Shown here piece after piece: positions 22,885 through 25,355 of a DNA stretch of 25,355 nucleotides; the stretch's first letter is position 1, and every line of letters begins with the position of its first letter. Under the pieces are notes generated by a model. That model was not told where the DNA came from. It did not search any database and saw nothing but the letters and a program-made list of their open reading frames with translations. This DNA comes from Pseudomonadota bacterium. Lineage in GTDB: Bacteria > Pseudomonadota > Gammaproteobacteria > Pseudomonadales > Pseudomonadaceae. A program made the position numbers and the translations under genes. The stretch is from NCBI GenBank assembly GCA_023431055.1, contig JAEYXX010000131.1, positions 1 to 25,355 on the forward strand, written 5' to 3'.

Positions 22885-23901
22885 ATGAATATCTCGCGCA
22901 CCCTCACCGCTGGCTTGCTCGCTCTGGCCATCAACAGCAGCTTCGCCGCCGGCAGCCCCGGCGTTGAACGTACCACTCAGGGGTTCCTCGATGCCCTGGC
23001 CGCCGGCGGCGGTCAGCCGCTGGAAACCCTCTCGCCGAAAGACGCCCGTGCCGTGCTGGTCGGCGCTCAGGCCGGGATCAAGGTGGATGTGTCAGGTATC
23101 GTGGTCGACACCAAGGTGATCCAGGTGAATGGCCAGCCGCTCACCCTCAAGGTGGTACGTCCCGAAGGTGCGCGCGGTATTCTGCCGGGCTTCATGTTCT
23201 TCCACGGTGGTGGCTGGGTGCTGGGCGATTATCCGACCCACGAGCGCCTGATCCGCGACCTGGTGGTAGGTTCCGGCGCCGCGGCGATCTACGTCGACTA
23301 CACGCCGTCGCCGGAGGCCAAGTACCCGACCGCGATCAATCAGGCCTACGCCGCGACCAAATGGGTGGCCGACAACGGCAGCCAGATCGGTGTCGATGGT
23401 TCACGTCTGGCCGTGGCCGGCAACAGCGTCGGCGGCAACATGGCGGCCGTGGTGGCCATCAAGGCCAAGGAAGCCGGTACGCCGAAACTGCGTGCCCAGG
23501 TGCTGCTGTGGCCGGTGACCGACGCCAACTTCAACAATGCGTCGTACAACCAGTTCGCCGAAGGCCACTTCCTGACCCGCGGCATGATGGAATGGTTCTG
23601 GGACAACTACACCACCGCCCCCAAGCAGCGTAACGAGATCCATGCATCGCCACTGCGCGCCAGCCTGGAACAGCTCAAAGGCCTGCCGCCTGCGCTGGTG
23701 CAGACCGCCGAGATGGACGTGCTGCGCGACGAAGGCGAAGCCTACGCTCGCCGTCTGAATGCTGCTGGCGTGCCGGTGACCGCAGTGCGCTACAACGGCA
23801 TGATTCATGACTATGGGCTGCTCAATGTCGTGGCTGAAGTGCCGGCCGTACGCACCGCTCTGGATCAGGCTGCACAAACGCTGAAGAACAGCCTCAAGTA
23901 A
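22885..23901 (+). CDS. Secreted alpha/beta hydrolase of the HSL/acetyl-esterase family, next to ohr
   Basis: The product has 338 residues with a Sec signal peptide (about 1-22, ending SSFAA), so it is probably periplasmic or exported. Oxyanion motif HGGGW lies at 107-111; the nucleophile elbow is GNSVGG at 179-184 with Ser181; Asp278 (EMDVLRDEG) and His308 (MIHDYG) complete the triad. The HGGGW plus C-terminal IHDY pattern is typical of hormone-sensitive-lipase-like esterases. AGGAACAGGAAC precedes the ATG. Homologues are often found beside ohr; cotranscription and a role in peroxidised lipid handling are inference. It ends in a strong terminator. Confidence 0.92.
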   Translation: MNISRTLTAGLLALAINSSFAAGSPGVERTTQGFLDALAAGGGQPLETLSPKDARAVLVGAQAGIKVDVSGIVVDTKVIQVNGQPLTLKVVRPEGARGILPGFMFFHGGGWVLGDYPTHERLIRDLVVGSGAAAIYVDYTPSPEAKYPTAINQAYAATKWVADNGSQIGVDGSRLAVAGNSVGGNMAAVVAIKAKEAGTPKLRAQVLLWPVTDANFNNASYNQFAEGHFLTRGMMEWFWDNYTTAPKQRNEIHASPLRASLEQLKGLPPALVQTAEMDVLRDEGEAYARRLNAAGVPVTAVRYNGMIHDYGLLNVVAEVPAVRTALDQAAQTLKNSLK

Positions 23902-23915
23902 GCGGCTGAAAAACG

Positions 23916-23953
23916 AAACCCCGCCACCGTTGCCGGTAGCGGGGTTTTCTTTT
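23916..23953 (+). terminator. Rho-independent terminator after the esterase gene
   Basis: Outer stem AAACCCCGC (23916-23924) with GCGGGGTTT (23939-23947), inner stem ACCG/CGGT, then TCTTTT. It lies 14 bases after the stop. Confidence 0.93.
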
Positions 23954-23964
23954 GATCATCGTCC

Positions 23965-24089
23965 TTCGCGGCTGAAGCCGCTCCTACACAAAGGCAGGGT
24001 TTGTAGTCCTTCTCGGCTAAAGCGGAATGCCGCCCAGCCGCGAATCACGCCAAAACTGCTGCGCCTGTAGGAGCGGCTTCAGCCGCGAA
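23965..24089. repeat. Inverted pair of REP elements (REPIN-like) between convergent genes
   Basis: A 23-bp element at 24067-24089 (GTAGGAGCGGCTTCAGCCGC plus GAA) is present as an exact reverse complement at 23965-23987, 79 bases away. The sequence between holds a decayed third piece (TCTCGGCTAAAGCGG near 24013-24027). A single further copy is at 14364. Head-to-head REP pairs are the form mobilised by RAYT transposases in Pseudomonas; no such transposase is in this window. Confidence 0.88.
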
Positions 24090-24096
24090 TTACGCG

Positions 24097-25355
24097 TTAC
24101 GCCAGACCACGAACCTGCTCCCAGGTCAGATCCAGACACTTGCGCGCCTTCTCCACAAGCTCATCCACCTCCGCCTGGCTGATCACCAAAGGCGGCGCGA
24201 TGATCATGGTATCGCCCACCGCGCGCATGATCAGCCCGTTGTTGAAGCAGTGCCCACGACAGACCATGCCCACGCCCACATCACCGGAGAAGCGCTTGCG
24301 CGTGGCCTTGTCCTGCACCAGTTCGATGGCCCCGAGCATGCCGACGCCTCGCACCTCGCCCACCAACGGGTGGTCGGCCAGCTCACGCAGGCGCTTTTGC
24401 AGGTAGGGCGCGGTTTCTGCCTTCACCCGCTCGACGATACCTTCTTCCTTGAGAATGCGCAGGTTCTCCAACCCCACCGCTGCCGCCACCGGATGACCGG
24501 AATAGGTGAAGCCGTGGTTGAAGTCGCCGTGCGCTTCGATCACCTCGAACACCTTGTCGCTGACGATCAGCCCGCCCATCGGCACGTAGCCGCTGGTCAG
24601 GCCCTTGGCGATGGTCATCAGGTCGGGCTTGAGATCGTAGTACTGGCTGCCGAACCACTCACCGGTACGGCCGAAGCCGCAGATCACTTCGTCGGCCACG
24701 AAGAGAATGTCGTACTTAGCCAGGATCTCCTTGATCCGCGGCCAGTAGCTGTCCGGGGGGATGATCACGCCGCCGGCACCCTGGATCGGCTCGGCGATAA
24801 AGGCGGCCACGGTCTCCTCGCCCAGTTCGAGAATCTTCTTCTCCAACTGGTCGGCGGCCCATATGCCGAACTCCTCGGGCGACTGCTCGCCACCCTCACC
24901 GAACCAGTAGGGCTGCGGAATATGGGCGATACCGGGAATCGGCAGGTCGCCCTGCTCATGCATGAACTTCATGCCACCGAGGCTGGCGCCGGCCACGGTG
25001 GAGCCGTGGTAGCCATTCTCGCGGCCGATGATGATCTTCTTGGCAGGCTGGCCTTTGCACGCCCAGTAGTGGCGCACCAGGCGCAGCATGGTGTCGTTGC
25101 CTTCCGAGCCCGAACCGGTAAAGAACACGTGGTTCATGCCGGCCGGCGCCAGCTGGGAGATGGCATGCGCCAGCTCCAGCACCGGCGGGTGCGCGGTCTG
25201 GAAGAAGGTGTTGTAGAACGGCAACTGGCGCATCTGCTTAGCAGCAGCCTCGACCAGCTCCTCGCGGCCATAGCCGACGGCCACGCACCACAGGCCGGCC
25301 ATGCCATCGAGGATCTTGTTGCCCTCGCTGTCCCACAGGTGCACGCCCTTGGCCT
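24097..25355 (-). CDS. spuC: Class III aminotransferase, SpuC-like polyamine:pyruvate transaminase (5' end outside window)
   Basis: PLP enzyme that in P. aeruginosa transfers the amino group of putrescine and related polyamines to pyruvate. Here 419 C-terminal residues are visible; the frame stays open to the window edge, so about 35 N-terminal residues are missing. GTG 25344 is an internal codon, not a start. Numbering from that codon, [11 protein letters not shown] (74-84) binds the PLP phosphate, [11 protein letters not shown] (218-228) carries the PLP-pyridine Asp, and Lys247 in [15 protein letters not shown] forms the Schiff base. Similarity to SpuC is strong as I recall its sequence, but omega-amino-acid transaminases are close relatives, so the exact substrate is uncertain. 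A REP copy ends 8 bases past the stop. Confidence 0.88.
   Translation of the reverse strand, partial: AKGVHLWDSEGNKILDGMAGLWCVAVGYGREELVEAAAKQMRQLPFYNTFFQTAHPPVLELAHAISQLAPAGMNHVFFTGSGSEGNDTMLRLVRHYWACKGQPAKKIIIGRENGYHGSTVAGASLGGMKFMHEQGDLPIPGIAHIPQPYWFGEGGEQSPEEFGIWAADQLEKKILELGEETVAAFIAEPIQGAGGVIIPPDSYWPRIKEILAKYDILFVADEVICGFGRTGEWFGSQYYDLKPDLMTIAKGLTSGYVPMGGLIVSDKVFEVIEAHGDFNHGFTYSGHPVAAAVGLENLRILKEEGIVERVKAETAPYLQKRLRELADHPLVGEVRGVGMLGAIELVQDKATRKRFSGDVGVGMVCRGHCFNNGLIMRAVGDTMIIAPPLVISQAEVDELVEKARKCLDLTWEQVRGLA

Overview
The window is high-GC proteobacterial chromosome, almost certainly from a Pseudomonas. The left half carries ccoNOQP, ccoGHIS, a TauE/SafE-like gene, hemN, a coiled-coil gene, anr and apt in the order I recall from P. 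aeruginosa. The protein sequences and the short REP-type repeats fit the mendocina/pseudoalcaligenes/oleovorans side of the genus, but that species-level placement is inference. There are no tRNA or rRNA genes, prophage, insertion sequences or CRISPR arrays.

Region 1 (1-8718) is the cbb3 cytochrome oxidase locus. ccoN lacks only the A of its ATG at the window edge. It is followed by ccoO, ccoQ and ccoP and a GC-rich terminator. A second group, ccoG-ccoH-ccoI-ccoS plus a TauE/SafE-like membrane protein, supplies copper reduction, copper transport and assembly. Region 2 (8719-12350) holds a 7-bp tandem array, a long inverted repeat, a well-placed Anr box driving hemN, a convergent coiled-coil gene with a near-consensus sigma-28 promoter, anr itself (the oxygen-sensing regulator of the neighbouring genes) and apt.

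Region 3 (12351-14443) has a BacNav-type voltage-gated cation channel and a PF10118 metal-dependent hydrolase-like protein. Region 4 (14444-17760) is a divergent TetR / Baeyer-Villiger-type monooxygenase / SDR module with two clear operator sites between the divergent genes. Region 5 (17905-20506) has a small orphan gene. It is followed by a leftward operon (degenerate SDR, DsbA/HCCA-isomerase family protein, DUF3820 protein) divergent from a second TetR gene, again with two operators, here overlapping a recognisable promoter.

Region 6 (20555-23953) contains a YceH-family protein, a lipoprotein with an I78 inhibitor domain, and the organic peroxide module ohrR / ohr / secreted esterase. The window ends in a pair of inverted REP sequences and the 3' part of a SpuC-like polyamine aminotransferase on the minus strand.

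I found no large undescribed system. The best leads are regulatory and at single-gene level: a sigma-28 promoter on the gene between hemN and anr, a BacNav with a TLDSW filter, an SDR lacking its catalytic Ser and Tyr, two TetR operator pairs, and repeats that supply stop codons.
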